A stretch of 49,778 nucleotides of DNA from Rhizobium altiplani (GCF_001542405.1 NZ_LNCD01000025.1:1-49778), one strand, 5' to 3'; counted from the stretch's first letter, positions 25,598 through 34,936 are shown. Made by a program: numbers and translations. The notes: generated by a model not told the origin, from the sequence alone.

Positions 25598-25930
25598 ATG
25601 CACCACCAATCAGAAGAGATGAAGCGTTGCATCGAAACCTGCCTGGCTTGCTACCAGGAGTGCCTTTCGATGGCGATGACCCACTGTTTGGAAATGGGTG
25701 GCGAACATACGAAGCCAGACCATTTCCGTCTCATGATGGCTTGCGCGGAAATGTGCCGTACATCGGCGCATTTCATGTTGCTCGGCACACCGCATCACAA
25801 GCACACCTGCCGTGAATGCGCGGAAATCTGCCGGGAATGCGCTGCCGACTGTGAGCGCATCGGCGACATGGAAAGCTGCGTTGATGCCTGCCGCCGCTGC
25901 GCGGAAAGCTGTGAGAAGATGGCCGCCTGA
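25598..25930 (+). CDS. csp: Csp-type four-helix-bundle copper storage protein
   Basis: A 110-aa Cys-rich protein of the Csp/DUF326 family, which stores many Cu(I) ions inside a four-helix bundle lined with cysteines. Thirteen or so cysteines are spaced along the helices (CIETCLACYQECL, CAEMCRTSAHF, CRECAEICRECAADC, CVDACRRCAESC). There is no signal peptide, so it is the cytosolic (Csp3-like) type. ATG at 25598, nine bases after the DUF305 stop, co-transcribed with it. Confidence 0.9.
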   Translation: MHHQSEEMKRCIETCLACYQECLSMAMTHCLEMGGEHTKPDHFRLMMACAEMCRTSAHFMLLGTPHHKHTCRECAEICRECAADCERIGDMESCVDACRRCAESCEKMAA

Positions 25931-25940
25931 GGTCGTCGGG

Positions 25941-25960
25941 AGGGCCGGGTGACCGGCCTT
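25941..25960. terminator. Hairpin between convergent genes
   Basis: AGGGCCGG pairs with CCGGCCTT around GTGA, between the ends of the csp gene and the SRPBCC gene. Probably serves both strands; the plus side is followed by a loose T-rich stretch. Confidence 0.5.
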
Positions 25961-25964
25961 CCAT

Positions 25965-26471
25965 TCAGGTTCTTTTCGGAGGTTGGGGGAAGTGATTCCC
26001 CGCCTCTGAAGTCATTTTTGATACGCACCACCGCGCATATGCCTTTGCGGGAACGCCCCCTAGCCAGCTGCCCACCGGGCTGAGGGAATACGAGTATTGA
26101 ATTTTGACGATTACCCGGGAGCCTTCCGAGATCGGCTTGATGACGAAGTCCATGTGATAGGAGTCGATGACCAGCAACTTCGGACGGCCGAGCGTTTTCC
26201 ACGACTTCCGCCACGGTGGGTGCCACTCAGTGATGATCTCCTCGACGAACAGCTCCATGCCGAGAACCTTGCCGCGCATCTTTACAATGGAGCCGACAGC
26301 TTGTCCCTTCCCAGGATCGACGTCGTATTGCATGGTGGCCCCCAGCATCATCAGCGAGGGCTTCTGCATGTGGGCTCCGACAACGGTTGGATCATCGAGG
26401 AACGCGAAGAGCTGCTGCGGCGGAGCCAGCAGGTCGATGGTGCTTGTCGCGGAGTCCTCGTAAGTCATCAC
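25965..26471 (-). CDS. SRPBCC (START-like) protein of the copper ATPase operon
   Basis: A 168-aa protein with the SRPBCC helix-grip fold: STIDLLAPPQQLFAFLDD at the N-terminus, a beta sheet with SIVKMRGKVLGMELFVEEII, and a long C-terminal helix (AYARWCVSKMTSEAGNHF). Family members bind hydrophobic ligands; no ligand can be named. Its ATG overlaps the DUF2933 stop by 4 bases, so it is translated with the ATPase operon and is its last gene. Confidence 0.82.
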   Translation of the reverse strand: MMTYEDSATSTIDLLAPPQQLFAFLDDPTVVGAHMQKPSLMMLGATMQYDVDPGKGQAVGSIVKMRGKVLGMELFVEEIITEWHPPWRKSWKTLGRPKLLVIDSYHMDFVIKPISEGSRVIVKIQYSYSLSPVGSWLGGVPAKAYARWCVSKMTSEAGNHFPQPPKRT

Positions 26472-26656
26472 GCGCCGTCCTTGTGGTCATGACCTCCATG
26501 GCCACCGTGTCCATGGAACAGGTGCATCAATGGACATGCCAAAAGCAGAAGGTATGGGGCGATGCCAAGGGCATGCGCCCAGTGCTCCCGTAGCATGAAG
26601 AACAAGACGATGATCCCAAGTGATGCCGCCATCAAAATCCAGGTGCGCGAATTCAT
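26468..26656 (-). CDS. DUF2933 small membrane protein
   Basis: A 62-aa protein with two membrane helices ([16 protein letters not shown] and [17 protein letters not shown]) and a His/Gly-rich tail ([14 protein letters not shown]), characteristic of DUF2933. These small proteins accompany heavy-metal ATPases and may bind metal with the tail and the CPLMH segment. Overlaps both neighbours by 4 bases (ATGA), showing tight translational coupling in the order ATPase, DUF2933, SRPBCC. Confidence 0.85.
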   Translation of the reverse strand: MNSRTWILMAASLGIIVLFFMLREHWAHALGIAPYLLLLACPLMHLFHGHGGHGGHDHKDGA

Positions 26657-28833
26657 AGTCCGATGCTCCTAAGCCTGAGGGAATTGCCGACGACGCTTAC
26701 GGACGACAGGGCCATGGCGGCTGCGGCAATGATGGGGGAGAGAAGTATTCCGAAGACGGGGTAAAGAGCGCCCGCTGCAATCGGAACGCCAGCAGCATTG
26801 TAGATGAAGGCGAAGAACAGGTTCTGCCGGATGTTGCGCATCGTTGCCCGGCTAAGCTGCCTTGCCCTGACGATGCCCTGTAAATCACCCTTGAGCAGGG
26901 TTACGCCCGCACTTTCGATGGCGACGTCCGTTCCGGTTCCCATGGCAATTCCGACGTCGGCCGCCGCAAGTGCAGGTGCATCGTTGACGCCGTCACCTGC
27001 CATGGCAACGATGCGGCCTTCGCTCCTCAGTCGCGAGACGATCTTGCTTTTGTCTTCGGGTAGGACCTCGGCCTCCACCTTGGTGATGCCGAGCTTGAGG
27101 GCAACCGCAGCCGCCGTCGTCTTGTTGTCGCCGGTTAGCATGACAACTTCGACGCCTTCGTCCATCAGTGCTGCGACCGCTTGCGGGGTTGTCGCTTTGA
27201 TCGGATCGGCTATGGCAAAGAGACCGGCCAGCGAGCCGTCGATTGCCAGGAAGATTACCGTTGCGCCTTCGTCTCGGAGTTCCTCCGCCTGGGCGGTCAT
27301 TGGCAGGACGTCGACCTTAGCATCGGCCATGATCCTGTGGCTTCCCAGGATGAGCTTCTTCCCGGAAACATTCCCCGTCACGCCTTTGCCGACCGGACTG
27401 TCGAAGTCTTGCGCGTCTTGGAAGGCAAGATTCTGCTCTTGGGCGGCGACCACGATGGCATGGGCAAGCGGATGCTCGCTCGACCGTTCCAGGCTGGCGG
27501 CCAACTGCAGGACTTCATCAGCCGCCATGCCGTCGCGAGGAATGATGGCTGTCACTTGTGGACGCCCCTCGGTGAGCGTTCCGGTCTTGTCGACCACGAG
27601 GGTATTGATCTTTTCGATCCGCTCCAGTGCCTCGGCGTTCTTGATCAGGACCCCAATCCTTGCTCCGCGACCGACGCCAACCATGATCGACATCGGTGTC
27701 GCCAGCCCCAAGGCGCATGGGCACGCAATGATCAGAACAGCGACGGCGGCGACCAATCCATGGGCAAACCGTGGCTCGGGTCCGATCAGCAGCCATGCGA
27801 CGAAGGCGATGAGTGCAATGACGATAACGACCGGTACGAACCAACCAGACACTTGGTCTGCCAGGCGTTGGATCGGCGCACGTGAGCGCTGTGCCTCGGC
27901 TACCATCCGCACGATTTGGGACAGCATCGTGTCACGGCCGACTTTCCCGGCCTCCATGACGAAGCCGCCGGTCTGGTTCATAGTGCCGCCGATCAGCTTC
28001 GAGCCGACTTCCTTTGTCACAGGCATGGACTCGCCGGTGATCATCGACTCGTCGACCGAGCTTCTGCCTTCGAGAAGGATGCCATCGACCGGTACCTTCT
28101 CGCCGGGGCGAACGCGCAACCGGTCGCCGACGGCGATGTCATCAAGGCCGACATCTTCGTCGGAACCATCTGGTTTCACGCGTCGCGCCATCTTCGGAGC
28201 TAGATCAAGTAGGGCTCGGATCGCGCCGCCGGTCTGCTCACGGGCCCGAAGCTCCAGGACCTGACCCAACAATACGAGGACGGTGATGACTGCTGCCGCC
28301 TCGAAATAGACTGCAACCGCGCCTTCGTTCGAGCGAACCGTTTCGGGGAAGATTTCCGGGAATACGGTTGCGACCGCACTGTAAATCCAGGCAACGCCGG
28401 TTCCCATCGCGATAAGGGTAAACATGTTGAGGTGACGGCTGACCAGGGACTGCCATCCCCGTTGAAAGAACGGCCAGCCAGCCCAAAGGACGACAGGGGT
28501 GGCGAGAACCATCTGCACCCAGTTCGACGTCTGAGCGCCGAGAAGCATGTGCAGGTTCGTGAGGTGGCCGCCCATCTCCAGCGCCAGGACTGGCAGAGAA
28601 AGTACCAAACCGATCCAGAACCGACGCTGCATATCGATCAGCTCGGCGCTAGGCCCGGTCTCCTCTGTTACCACTTCGGGTTCAAGCGTCATGCCGCAGA
28701 TCGGGCAGTTCCCTGGGCCGGGTTGTCGTATCTGGGGATGCATGGGACAGGTATAGATGACCGGTTCGCCGGTTAGCGTAGGCGGCGGCGATGCCGCCAT
28801 ATGTTCATGGTCGTGATGATGTGCCGTTGTCAC
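26653..28833 (-). CDS. Copper-exporting P1B-type ATPase with Cys-Met-His N-terminal domain
   Basis: A 726-aa P1B ATPase. I place the start at the GTG at 28833 with GGAG seven bases upstream. The N-terminus is His-rich (HHHDHEHM) and carries one YHS-like heavy-metal-binding domain (YTCPMHPQI then [11 protein letters not shown]) in place of HMA domains. Core motifs follow: TGES actuator loop, [10 protein letters not shown] in helix 6, DKTGTLTEG phosphorylation site, HPLAHAI nucleotide site and [10 protein letters not shown]. The CPC motif and the end motifs fit Cu(I) export to the periplasm. It is the second gene of the unit headed by the small protein at 28893. Confidence 0.9.
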   Translation of the reverse strand: MTTAHHHDHEHMAASPPPTLTGEPVIYTCPMHPQIRQPGPGNCPICGMTLEPEVVTEETGPSAELIDMQRRFWIGLVLSLPVLALEMGGHLTNLHMLLGAQTSNWVQMVLATPVVLWAGWPFFQRGWQSLVSRHLNMFTLIAMGTGVAWIYSAVATVFPEIFPETVRSNEGAVAVYFEAAAVITVLVLLGQVLELRAREQTGGAIRALLDLAPKMARRVKPDGSDEDVGLDDIAVGDRLRVRPGEKVPVDGILLEGRSSVDESMITGESMPVTKEVGSKLIGGTMNQTGGFVMEAGKVGRDTMLSQIVRMVAEAQRSRAPIQRLADQVSGWFVPVVIVIALIAFVAWLLIGPEPRFAHGLVAAVAVLIIACPCALGLATPMSIMVGVGRGARIGVLIKNAEALERIEKINTLVVDKTGTLTEGRPQVTAIIPRDGMAADEVLQLAASLERSSEHPLAHAIVVAAQEQNLAFQDAQDFDSPVGKGVTGNVSGKKLILGSHRIMADAKVDVLPMTAQAEELRDEGATVIFLAIDGSLAGLFAIADPIKATTPQAVAALMDEGVEVVMLTGDNKTTAAAVALKLGITKVEAEVLPEDKSKIVSRLRSEGRIVAMAGDGVNDAPALAAADVGIAMGTGTDVAIESAGVTLLKGDLQGIVRARQLSRATMRNIRQNLFFAFIYNAAGVPIAAGALYPVFGILLSPIIAAAAMALSSVSVVGNSLRLRSIGL

Positions 28834-28892
28834 GAGACACTCCGTGTTTTCGTTGCCAGCTCGCGCGGCCGTGTCTGGCCACGCTCCTCGAA

Positions 28893-29207
28893 TCAAGCAG
28901 CGGTACGGGGTGGTCCCAGCGACGGTGGGAACATGACACCGGTCAGGTGGTCGACAGGTTGCCGGTAGCCGACCTCAATGAAACTCGGAACATGACGGAC
29001 TTCTGTCGCAACGGTTTCTGCGACGTACACCAGACACTGCAAGGCGCAGCATTGGCCAGGGACAGTGTGCTGTTTCGAATCGTCGCAATCTTGGTGGCCA
29101 ATCTTGTCGGCGGAAACGTACGTGTGGGAAGCAACGGACAGGTCGGCTGTGAAGCCTGGCATCACAGGGGAAAGGAAGAGCAGGACTGCGATGAAAACCG
29201 CGACCAT
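28893..29207 (-). CDS. Small exported Cys-rich protein (CopL-like leader) of the ATPase operon
   Basis: A 104-aa precursor starting at the ATG at 29207 with AAGGACGG upstream. Signal peptide about residues 1-20 ([18 protein letters not shown]). The mature part has [14 protein letters not shown] and the end [14 protein letters not shown]. The last 20 residues align without gaps to those of the protein at 33048 (LTG-x3-PP-x-L-x-PPR). It heads the unit that holds the HMBD-type ATPase, 59 bases upstream of it, and follows an FNR/FixK-type box. Confidence 0.75.
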   Translation of the reverse strand: MVAVFIAVLLFLSPVMPGFTADLSVASHTYVSADKIGHQDCDDSKQHTVPGQCCALQCLVYVAETVATEVRHVPSFIEVGYRQPVDHLTGVMFPPSLGPPRTAA

Positions 29208-29295
29208 AACTTTCCGTCCTTTAGACCTCGTCGCTAAATCGAAATGGGCTGAATCTTGCCAATGTCTGTAGATAGCTGAGACGCAAAGTAAGACA

Positions 29296-29309
29296 TTGAT
29301 CTTGATCAA
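29296..29309. promoter_or_regulatory. FNR/FixK-type box between the ATPase operon and cytochrome c'
   Basis: TTGATCTTGATCAA fits the TTGAT-N4-ATCAA consensus exactly. It lies 86 bases before the leader gene at 29207 (minus strand) and 62 bases before the cytochrome c' gene at 29371 (plus strand), so it could serve either or both. It predicts low-oxygen induction by an FNR/FixK-family activator. Confidence 0.75.
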
Positions 29310-29370
29310 ATTCAAGTCGATGCCGGGCTTTGCCGGGTTCGTTCATCAATCCTGCTAGCGAAGGGATGCC

Positions 29371-29901
29371 ATGAGGTCCGCTATTGTCGGTACATTGATT
29401 TTTGTGAATGTCGCGTCTGCGGCGGTTTGTGCAGACGACATCGTCACCATCCGACAGGCGGATATGAAGGCAATCGCCGCTGCCACGAAGTCCATCGCGG
29501 GAATGTTCAAGGTGCCGTCAACCTATTCTTCGCCGGAGTTCAACTGGGCAGCCGAGCTTATTCGGGACAAGGCGGGTCAGACACTGATCGACCATTTCTC
29601 GTCGGAAGCTGCATCTCCGGCCTCGAAGGCGAAGCCAAATATCATCGAGGAACGCGACCGTTTCGACCGCCTGGCAAATGACCTCAAGTCCTATGCGGCG
29701 GCGCTGGCTGTCGCCGCCGAGAAGAACCCAGCGGTCATGACCGACAGCATGCGAATGAAGCCCGGCGAGCCGATGGGCGGCGGGCCGCTCGGCACCCATG
29801 TCCAGAGCGAGGCCGATCTTTCGTCCATTCCGGCCGAACACGCCTTCCACCTGATGCTGCAGACCTGCACGACGTGTCACGTCCGATACCGCATGGAATG
29901 A
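29371..29901 (+). CDS. Cytochrome c'-type periplasmic protein
   Basis: A 176-aa exported c-type cytochrome: signal peptide residues 1-21 and a four-helix bundle with one C-terminal haem motif, CTTCH, followed by VRYR. This placement of the haem site near the end is typical of cytochrome c' and c-556. Such proteins bind NO or transfer electrons in the periplasm. It stands downstream of an FNR/FixK-type box. Its stop codon directly abuts the stop of cueR on the other strand. Confidence 0.85.
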   Translation: MRSAIVGTLIFVNVASAAVCADDIVTIRQADMKAIAAATKSIAGMFKVPSTYSSPEFNWAAELIRDKAGQTLIDHFSSEAASPASKAKPNIIEERDRFDRLANDLKSYAAALAVAAEKNPAVMTDSMRMKPGEPMGGGPLGTHVQSEADLSSIPAEHAFHLMLQTCTTCHVRYRME

Positions 29902-30369
29902 TCACCGTCGCACCGGCTGCTCGGGCCTGATCCCGTTCACGCCGAACCGGGCGTTCATGGCAGGAACCTCCTCTTCGTCGCTTGCGTTGGCGAATTCCTC
30001 GATAATCGGGCAGTCCGGTCGTTCATCACCGTGGCAGTGGTTGGCGAGATGCTTCAGGGTCTCCGTCATCGCATGGATGGCCGCAGCCTTCCGCTCCAGT
30101 TCTGCAATATGCTCCATGGCGATGGTCTTGACGTCCGCGCTTGCGCGAGAGCGGTCTCGCCAAAGAGCGAGCAGCGTCTTCATCTGCTCGACGGAAAACC
30201 CGAGATCACGTGCGCGGCGGATGAAGCGCAGGGTGTGGATGTCGTTGTCGGCATAGGTTCGGTAGCTCGATTCCGTTCGGTGAGCGGGCGTGATCAGCTT
30301 GATCTGTTCGTAGTAGCGGATCATCTTCGCCGAAACGCCGCTCGCCTTGGCAGCCTGTCCGATGTTCAT
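29902..30369 (-). CDS. cueR: Cu(I)-responsive MerR-family regulator CueR
   Basis: A 155-aa MerR-family activator. The N-terminal helix-turn-helix reads MNIGQAAKASGVSAKMIRYY; the dimerisation helix follows; the metal-binding loop has Cys112 and Cys120 (CHGDERPDC), the same positions as the two Cu(I) ligands of E. coli CueR. The C-terminal 25 residues beyond the loop are longer than in E. coli. It lies 54 bases after copA on the same strand and probably shares its transcript. Predicted targets are the three dyad promoters at 23854, 32929 and 35246. Confidence 0.93.
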   Translation of the reverse strand: MNIGQAAKASGVSAKMIRYYEQIKLITPAHRTESSYRTYADNDIHTLRFIRRARDLGFSVEQMKTLLALWRDRSRASADVKTIAMEHIAELERKAAAIHAMTETLKHLANHCHGDERPDCPIIEEFANASDEEEVPAMNARFGVNGIRPEQPVRR

Positions 30370-30423
30370 GTTCGATCTCCTTGAATGCGGGCGGCCTTTC
30401 TAGGCCAGCCCGCTTCGCATGGG

Positions 30424-32901
30424 TTATGGGCTTACAGAGCGGAGGCGTAACGCGTTTCCGAGCACGAAGACGCTGGACATCGCCATGGCGGCGGCTGCGA
30501 ATATCGGCGACATCAGCGTGCCGTTTACCGGGTAAAGCACGCCTGCGGCCACCGGGATCAGGCTGACATTGTAAGCAAAGGCCCAAAACAGGTTCTGCTT
30601 GATGTTCCGGATCGTCGCCTTGCTGAGGGCGATGGCCTTCGGCACGCCGTTCAGATCGCCGGACATCAGCACGACGTCGGCACTTTCGATGGCAATGTCA
30701 GTCCCCGTGCCGACTGCAAGGCCGACATCCGCTTCGGTCAAAGCTGGGGCGTCATTGATGCCGTCGCCGATGAAGGCCACTTTACGACCGCCAGCCCGCA
30801 GGCGCTTGACCGCCTCAACCTTACCGTCCGGAAGGACTTCGGCCACGACCTCGTCGATGCCCAATTGGCGGGCGATTGCGTCGGCGGTCCGTTTGTTGTC
30901 GCCGGTGATCATCGCCACCTTCAGGCCCAGTGCATGAAGCGCGGCCACAGCTGCCGGGGTCGTTTCCTTTACAGGATCAGAGACCGCGATGATTGCTGCG
31001 AGATTGCCGTCGATGGCCGCATAGAGCGGTGACTTCCCCTGATCGCCAAGAGCGGCGGCTTTGTCACGGAATTGGCCGATGTCGATACCCGCTTTCTCCA
31101 AGGCGCGGTCAGCACCGACCAGAACCTTTCGGCCGTTGACCGAGCCTTCAATGCCGAAGCCGGGGTTTGCCTGGAATTCGGTGACGGGAAGAGCGCGAAT
31201 ACCCCGTTCCCAAGCCGCTGCCGCCAATGCCTTGGCAATCGGATGCTCCGACAGGGTCTCGACGCTGGCGATCAGTTGCAGGACCTCGATTGCCGCATAT
31301 CCGTCCCGGACCTCGATATCGGTCAGTTCAGGGCGCCCCTTCGTCAGGGTGCCGGTCTTGTCGAGAGCGACCACATCGGCTTCGCGAAGGCTCTGCAAAG
31401 CTTCACCCTTTCGAAACAGGATGCCGAGTTCAGCCGCACGACCTGTTCCGACCATGATCGAGGTTGGCGTGGCCAGACCCATGGCACAGGGGCACGCGAT
31501 GATGAGGACGGCCACCGCGTTGACGAGCGCGAAACTCAGGGCGGGCGACGGACCAAGCAGGTACCAGGCTGTAAAGGTGATCGCTGCAGCCAGGATGACA
31601 GCCGGGACGAACCAGCCGGTGACCTTGTCGACCAGGGCCTGAATCGGCAGCTTCGATCCTTGTGCGGCCTCGACCATCTTGATGATCTGCGCCAGCAGCG
31701 TGTCGCTGCCGACCTTGGTCGCCTTGAAAATGAACGTGCCGTTCGTGTTGATCGTGCCTCCGACGACTTCGCTTTCGGCGGCCTTTTCAACGGGGATCGG
31801 TTCACCCGTGATCATCGATTCATCGACAAACGAGCTTCCGGTGACGACGATGCCATCGACCGGCACCTTTTCGCCCGGCTGGATACGAAGGAGGTCGCCG
31901 ACGATAACATCTTCGATCTGCGTTTCGACGAATTCGTCGCTACGCGATACGAACGCGGTCTTTGCCTGTAGGCCGATCAGCCGCTTTATTGCTTGGCTCG
32001 TCTGCCCTTTGGCCCGGGCTTCGAGAAAGCGCCCAAGCAGGATCAGCGTCACGATCACCGCTGCGGCCTCGTAATAGACGTTGGCGGTGCCCGACGGCAG
32101 CACGCCCGGTGCGAACGTGGCCACGGCGGAGTAGAGCCAGGCTGCCGTGGTTCCGAGCACGACCAGCGAGTTCATATCCGGGGTCCAGCGCAGAAGGTTC
32201 GGTACGCCCTTCCGGAAGAAGCGCACGCCGGGTCCGAACAGGACGATGGTTGCTAGGACGAACTGGAGGTAGAGATTGTTCTCCATACCGATGGTATCCA
32301 TGATCAGTTCATGGACGCCCGGGATAAAGTGAGACCCCATTTCCAGTAGAAAGAGTGGCAAGGTGAGCGTTGCCGAGACCGCTAGGAGGACCTTGAGCTT
32401 GGAGATTTCGGCAGTTCGGTGATCCTTCGTTTCGCAAGTCTGCGCCGTGTGCAAGCGGCGGACGTCGTATCCGGCATTCCTTACAGCAGCTTCAAGCGCA
32501 GGTGTCTCGACAGCACCCGCCGCCACACGGATAGTTGCCCGCTCGGTGGCCAGGTTTACCGATGCGTCAATGACGCCGGGGACCGCTTTGAGCGCCTTCT
32601 CGACGCGGGCCACGCAGGAGGCGCACGTCATTCCCCCAACACCGAACTCCTGTGTGTCGACCTTGGCCTGATAGCCAGCGTCCTCAATGGCCCGTAAGAC
32701 GGGGCCTGGATCAACAACGTCCTTAAAGATCACACTGGCGCGTTCAGTAGCGAGATTGACCGAGGCACTATCCACGCCGGGGAGAGCCTTGATCGCTTTC
32801 TCCACGCGGACGACGCACGATGCGCACGACATACCCTCGATCTCGAACTCGGTCGGTATCGGGCGGGCTTTGCTTTTTTCGAACTGGGAGAGCGCAGTCA
32901 T
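30424..32901 (-). CDS. copA: Cu(I)-exporting P1B-type ATPase CopA, two HMA domains
   Basis: An 825-aa P1B-1 ATPase with two N-terminal heavy-metal-associated domains (MSCASC, Cys26/Cys29; MTCASC, Cys93/Cys96). Then eight membrane helices with the CPC motif in [13 protein letters not shown], the DKTGTLTKG phosphorylation site, SEHPIAKAL nucleotide site and [10 protein letters not shown]. It pumps Cu(I) from cytoplasm to periplasm. ATG at 32901. Directly upstream is a perfect CueR-type promoter; cueR follows it. It differs from the ATPase at 26653 in its N-terminal metal-binding domains, so the two probably have different copper affinity or oxygen regulation. Confidence 0.94.
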   Translation of the reverse strand: MTALSQFEKSKARPIPTEFEIEGMSCASCVVRVEKAIKALPGVDSASVNLATERASVIFKDVVDPGPVLRAIEDAGYQAKVDTQEFGVGGMTCASCVARVEKALKAVPGVIDASVNLATERATIRVAAGAVETPALEAAVRNAGYDVRRLHTAQTCETKDHRTAEISKLKVLLAVSATLTLPLFLLEMGSHFIPGVHELIMDTIGMENNLYLQFVLATIVLFGPGVRFFRKGVPNLLRWTPDMNSLVVLGTTAAWLYSAVATFAPGVLPSGTANVYYEAAAVIVTLILLGRFLEARAKGQTSQAIKRLIGLQAKTAFVSRSDEFVETQIEDVIVGDLLRIQPGEKVPVDGIVVTGSSFVDESMITGEPIPVEKAAESEVVGGTINTNGTFIFKATKVGSDTLLAQIIKMVEAAQGSKLPIQALVDKVTGWFVPAVILAAAITFTAWYLLGPSPALSFALVNAVAVLIIACPCAMGLATPTSIMVGTGRAAELGILFRKGEALQSLREADVVALDKTGTLTKGRPELTDIEVRDGYAAIEVLQLIASVETLSEHPIAKALAAAAWERGIRALPVTEFQANPGFGIEGSVNGRKVLVGADRALEKAGIDIGQFRDKAAALGDQGKSPLYAAIDGNLAAIIAVSDPVKETTPAAVAALHALGLKVAMITGDNKRTADAIARQLGIDEVVAEVLPDGKVEAVKRLRAGGRKVAFIGDGINDAPALTEADVGLAVGTGTDIAIESADVVLMSGDLNGVPKAIALSKATIRNIKQNLFWAFAYNVSLIPVAAGVLYPVNGTLMSPIFAAAAMAMSSVFVLGNALRLRSVSP

Positions 32902-32928
32902 GGGGAATTCCTCATTTCACTGCACAGA

Positions 32929-32959
32929 TAAGTAATCCTTCCCATGATGGGAAGGTCAA
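32929..32959 (-). promoter_or_regulatory. CueR-type promoter of copA
   Basis: On the minus strand TTGACC (-35) and TACTTA (-10) flank a 19-base spacer with the perfect dyad CCTTCCCATCATGGGAAGG. This is the best of the three CueR-type sites. The -10 lies about 25 bases before the copA ATG. Confidence 0.85.
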
Positions 32960-32976
32960 GGCCTTTTTTCAGATGT

Positions 32977-32990
32977 TTGACGTGGATCAA
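32977..32990. promoter_or_regulatory. FNR/FixK-type box upstream of the second oxidase unit
   Basis: TTGACGTGGATCAA fits the relaxed FixK/FNR consensus TTGA(T/C)-N4-ATCAA with both halves. It lies 57 bases before the small leader gene at 33048 (plus strand) and 18 bases from the copA -35 (minus strand), so it could also influence copA. Confidence 0.65.
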
Positions 32991-33047
32991 CGCGGCTTCA
33001 CGGCATCGTGTTTACGCTCGCAAGCGGTTCATAATAAGCTGAGAAGC

Positions 33048-33416
33048 ATGGCAGGGTACTTGGATCGAAAATTGATGCGTCTTGCCACGATGGTCATTGT
33101 GGCCATTGGCTTGGTGTTCGCGCCATTTGCGGCCGCCCACGCTGCTCACTGTGCCGACAGCTCAGCTTCCTTTCATATTGTGGTGCAGGATCACTCTGCT
33201 GCAATAACGGACAATGCCCACCGGCATTCTGAATCGTCGCATCCGGCCGCTGGAAACTGTTGCGTCTCGACTTGCTCGATATGTGCGACACCTTTCTACT
33301 CTGGAGGTTCAGAATTCCTGCAGGTGTCTCACTTAGTCGTCTATGGGATACAGGTCTCTCCGTTGACAGGCCACTCGGTGCCGCCCGGGCTCGATCCGCC
33401 TCGTATTGGTGTCTGA
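33048..33416 (+). CDS. Small exported Cys/His-rich protein (CopL-like leader)
   Basis: A 122-aa precursor with ATG at 33048 (an ATG at 33075 is an alternative). Signal peptide to about residue 32 (FAPFAAAHAA). The mature part is His-rich (HRHSESSHP), then GNCCVSTCSIC and an end LTGHSVPPGLDPPRIGV. It aligns end to end with the protein at 28893. It stands 51 bases before the second multicopper oxidase, and diverges from copA. Metal binding and a regulatory role are inferred. Confidence 0.75.
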   Translation: MAGYLDRKLMRLATMVIVAIGLVFAPFAAAHAAHCADSSASFHIVVQDHSAAITDNAHRHSESSHPAAGNCCVSTCSICATPFYSGGSEFLQVSHLVVYGIQVSPLTGHSVPPGLDPPRIGV

Positions 33417-33467
33417 CGTTTCTTCGCTGGCGCATTGCGCCCAGACTCTCGAAACCGGACAACGAAT

Positions 33468-34931
33468 ATGTACAGACGTGAATTTCTTACCCGCACAATG
33501 GCTGCGGCCTCCGCCTATGCCTTCGTCAACTCTGTCGCCGCCCGGGCAGGTGCCGAGACCAATCCCATGGCGGGATCAACCCAGAAGCTGAACATCGTCA
33601 AGAGAACCATCGAGGTAAATGGAAAGCCTGCGAGCGTTCTCGGGTTGACTCGGCCAAACGGCTCGACGGGGCTGATACTCGATGCTGACACGGCCTTTGA
33701 TGTAGAATTGTCGAGCCAGATCGACGCCTCAACATTGATCCACTGGCATGGGCTGACGCCGCCATGGGACCAGGACGGCGTACCGGACAATCCCGCCGCC
33801 CTGATCAAGCCGGGCGAAAGCCGACACTATAACTTCCCCCTTGCATACGGCGGGACCCACTGGATGCATGCCCACACGCTGCAAGAGCAGAGCCTCCTTG
33901 CCGCGCCGTTGATTATCCACACGGCCGACGACAGGAAGCGCGACGAGCAGGAGGTTGTCGTTCTGCTGCACGACTTCTCGTTCAAATCCCCAGAGGAGTT
34001 GTTTTCCGAGCTGAAAGGCGAAGGTGGAGGCATGGACATGTCCGGCCATGACATGGGGTCCATGATGAACATGTCCGGCGGTTCCATGAAGATGGACATG
34101 GGCAAAATGCCCATGGGCAACGGAATGGCGATGGGAGGGATGGACATCAACGACATCGAATACGATGCCTACCTCGCCAATGACCGCACGCTTGATGATC
34201 CAGAGGTCTTCCAGGTCGAGAAAGGCGGGCGCGTTCGCATCCGGCTGATCAATGGCGCGACGGCTACTGGCTTCACCATCGACACTGGAGGATTGGACGC
34301 AACACTGGTTGCCGTCGATGGCCACGAGATCGAGCCGGTTCAGGGGCAGCAGTTCCCAGCCACAATGGGCCAACGCCTGGATATCGTAGTGGCGGTTCCG
34401 AAGGAGGGTGGCAGTTTCCCTGTCCTTGCGCTTCGTGAGGGCGCACCTCAACGGACAGGGTTTGTCCTCGCCACCCGCGGCACGGACGTCACAAGGATTG
34501 CCACGAGTGGTGATGCAAACGGTCCATTACTTGGGCTCGACCTCGAACAAGGTCTCCGGCCACTAACACCCTTGGCAAAACGTCGGACCGACAAGTCCTA
34601 CGAGGTCACGCTTTCTGGAGACATGACGAAGTACGCATGGATCATCCAAGGCGACGCTCTTGATGTCACTTCGGGAGACCGCGTCGAAATCGGGATCAGG
34701 AACATGTCGATGATGTCTCATCCGATGCATCTACATGGCCACAAGTTCCAGGTCGTCGGGGTCAACGGACGACGAGTGACCGGGGCCATCCGCGATACAA
34801 TCCTGTTGCCGATGATGTCGACGGTGACTGTTGCGTTCGACGCCGATAACCCCGGCCATTGGCCATTCCATTGTCATCACCTGTACCACATGGCGAGCGG
34901 GATGATGACATACATCGGGTACGAGGCCTGA
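33468..34931 (+). CDS. Multicopper oxidase, CueO-like, with a Met-rich insert
   Basis: A 487-aa multicopper oxidase. ATG at 33468. Twin-arginine signal (YRREFLTRTMAA). Copper motifs in order: LIHWHGLTPP, HWMHAHTL, HPMHLHGHKF and HCHHLYHMASGM. Between the first and second halves (about residues 190-230) is a Met/Gly/His-rich loop (MDMSGHDMGSMMNMSG and following), the feature of CueO-like Cu(I) oxidases where it feeds copper to the type 1 site. It is not closely similar to the oxidase at 20169, so the window carries two distinct oxidases. A strong terminator follows. Confidence 0.9.
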   Translation: MYRREFLTRTMAAASAYAFVNSVAARAGAETNPMAGSTQKLNIVKRTIEVNGKPASVLGLTRPNGSTGLILDADTAFDVELSSQIDASTLIHWHGLTPPWDQDGVPDNPAALIKPGESRHYNFPLAYGGTHWMHAHTLQEQSLLAAPLIIHTADDRKRDEQEVVVLLHDFSFKSPEELFSELKGEGGGMDMSGHDMGSMMNMSGGSMKMDMGKMPMGNGMAMGGMDINDIEYDAYLANDRTLDDPEVFQVEKGGRVRIRLINGATATGFTIDTGGLDATLVAVDGHEIEPVQGQQFPATMGQRLDIVVAVPKEGGSFPVLALREGAPQRTGFVLATRGTDVTRIATSGDANGPLLGLDLEQGLRPLTPLAKRRTDKSYEVTLSGDMTKYAWIIQGDALDVTSGDRVEIGIRNMSMMSHPMHLHGHKFQVVGVNGRRVTGAIRDTILLPMMSTVTVAFDADNPGHWPFHCHHLYHMASGMMTYIGYEA

Positions 34932-34936
34932 TGTCG

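Noticed and set aside
26804..28264. Long open frame (486 codons) on the plus strand
   Set aside because: Antisense to the copper ATPase with Ser/Arg/Thr-rich low-information sequence; no ribosome site.
28834..28896. Alternative TTG start at 28896 for the HMBD-type ATPase, overlapping the leader stop
   Set aside because: TTG without a ribosome site; the GTG at 28833 has GGAG at proper distance and begins the His-rich leader.
33729..34451. Minus-strand frame of 240 codons opposite the second multicopper oxidase
   Set aside because: Antisense of a conserved Met/His-rich enzyme; apparent His-rich content is a mirror of Met/Asp codons.
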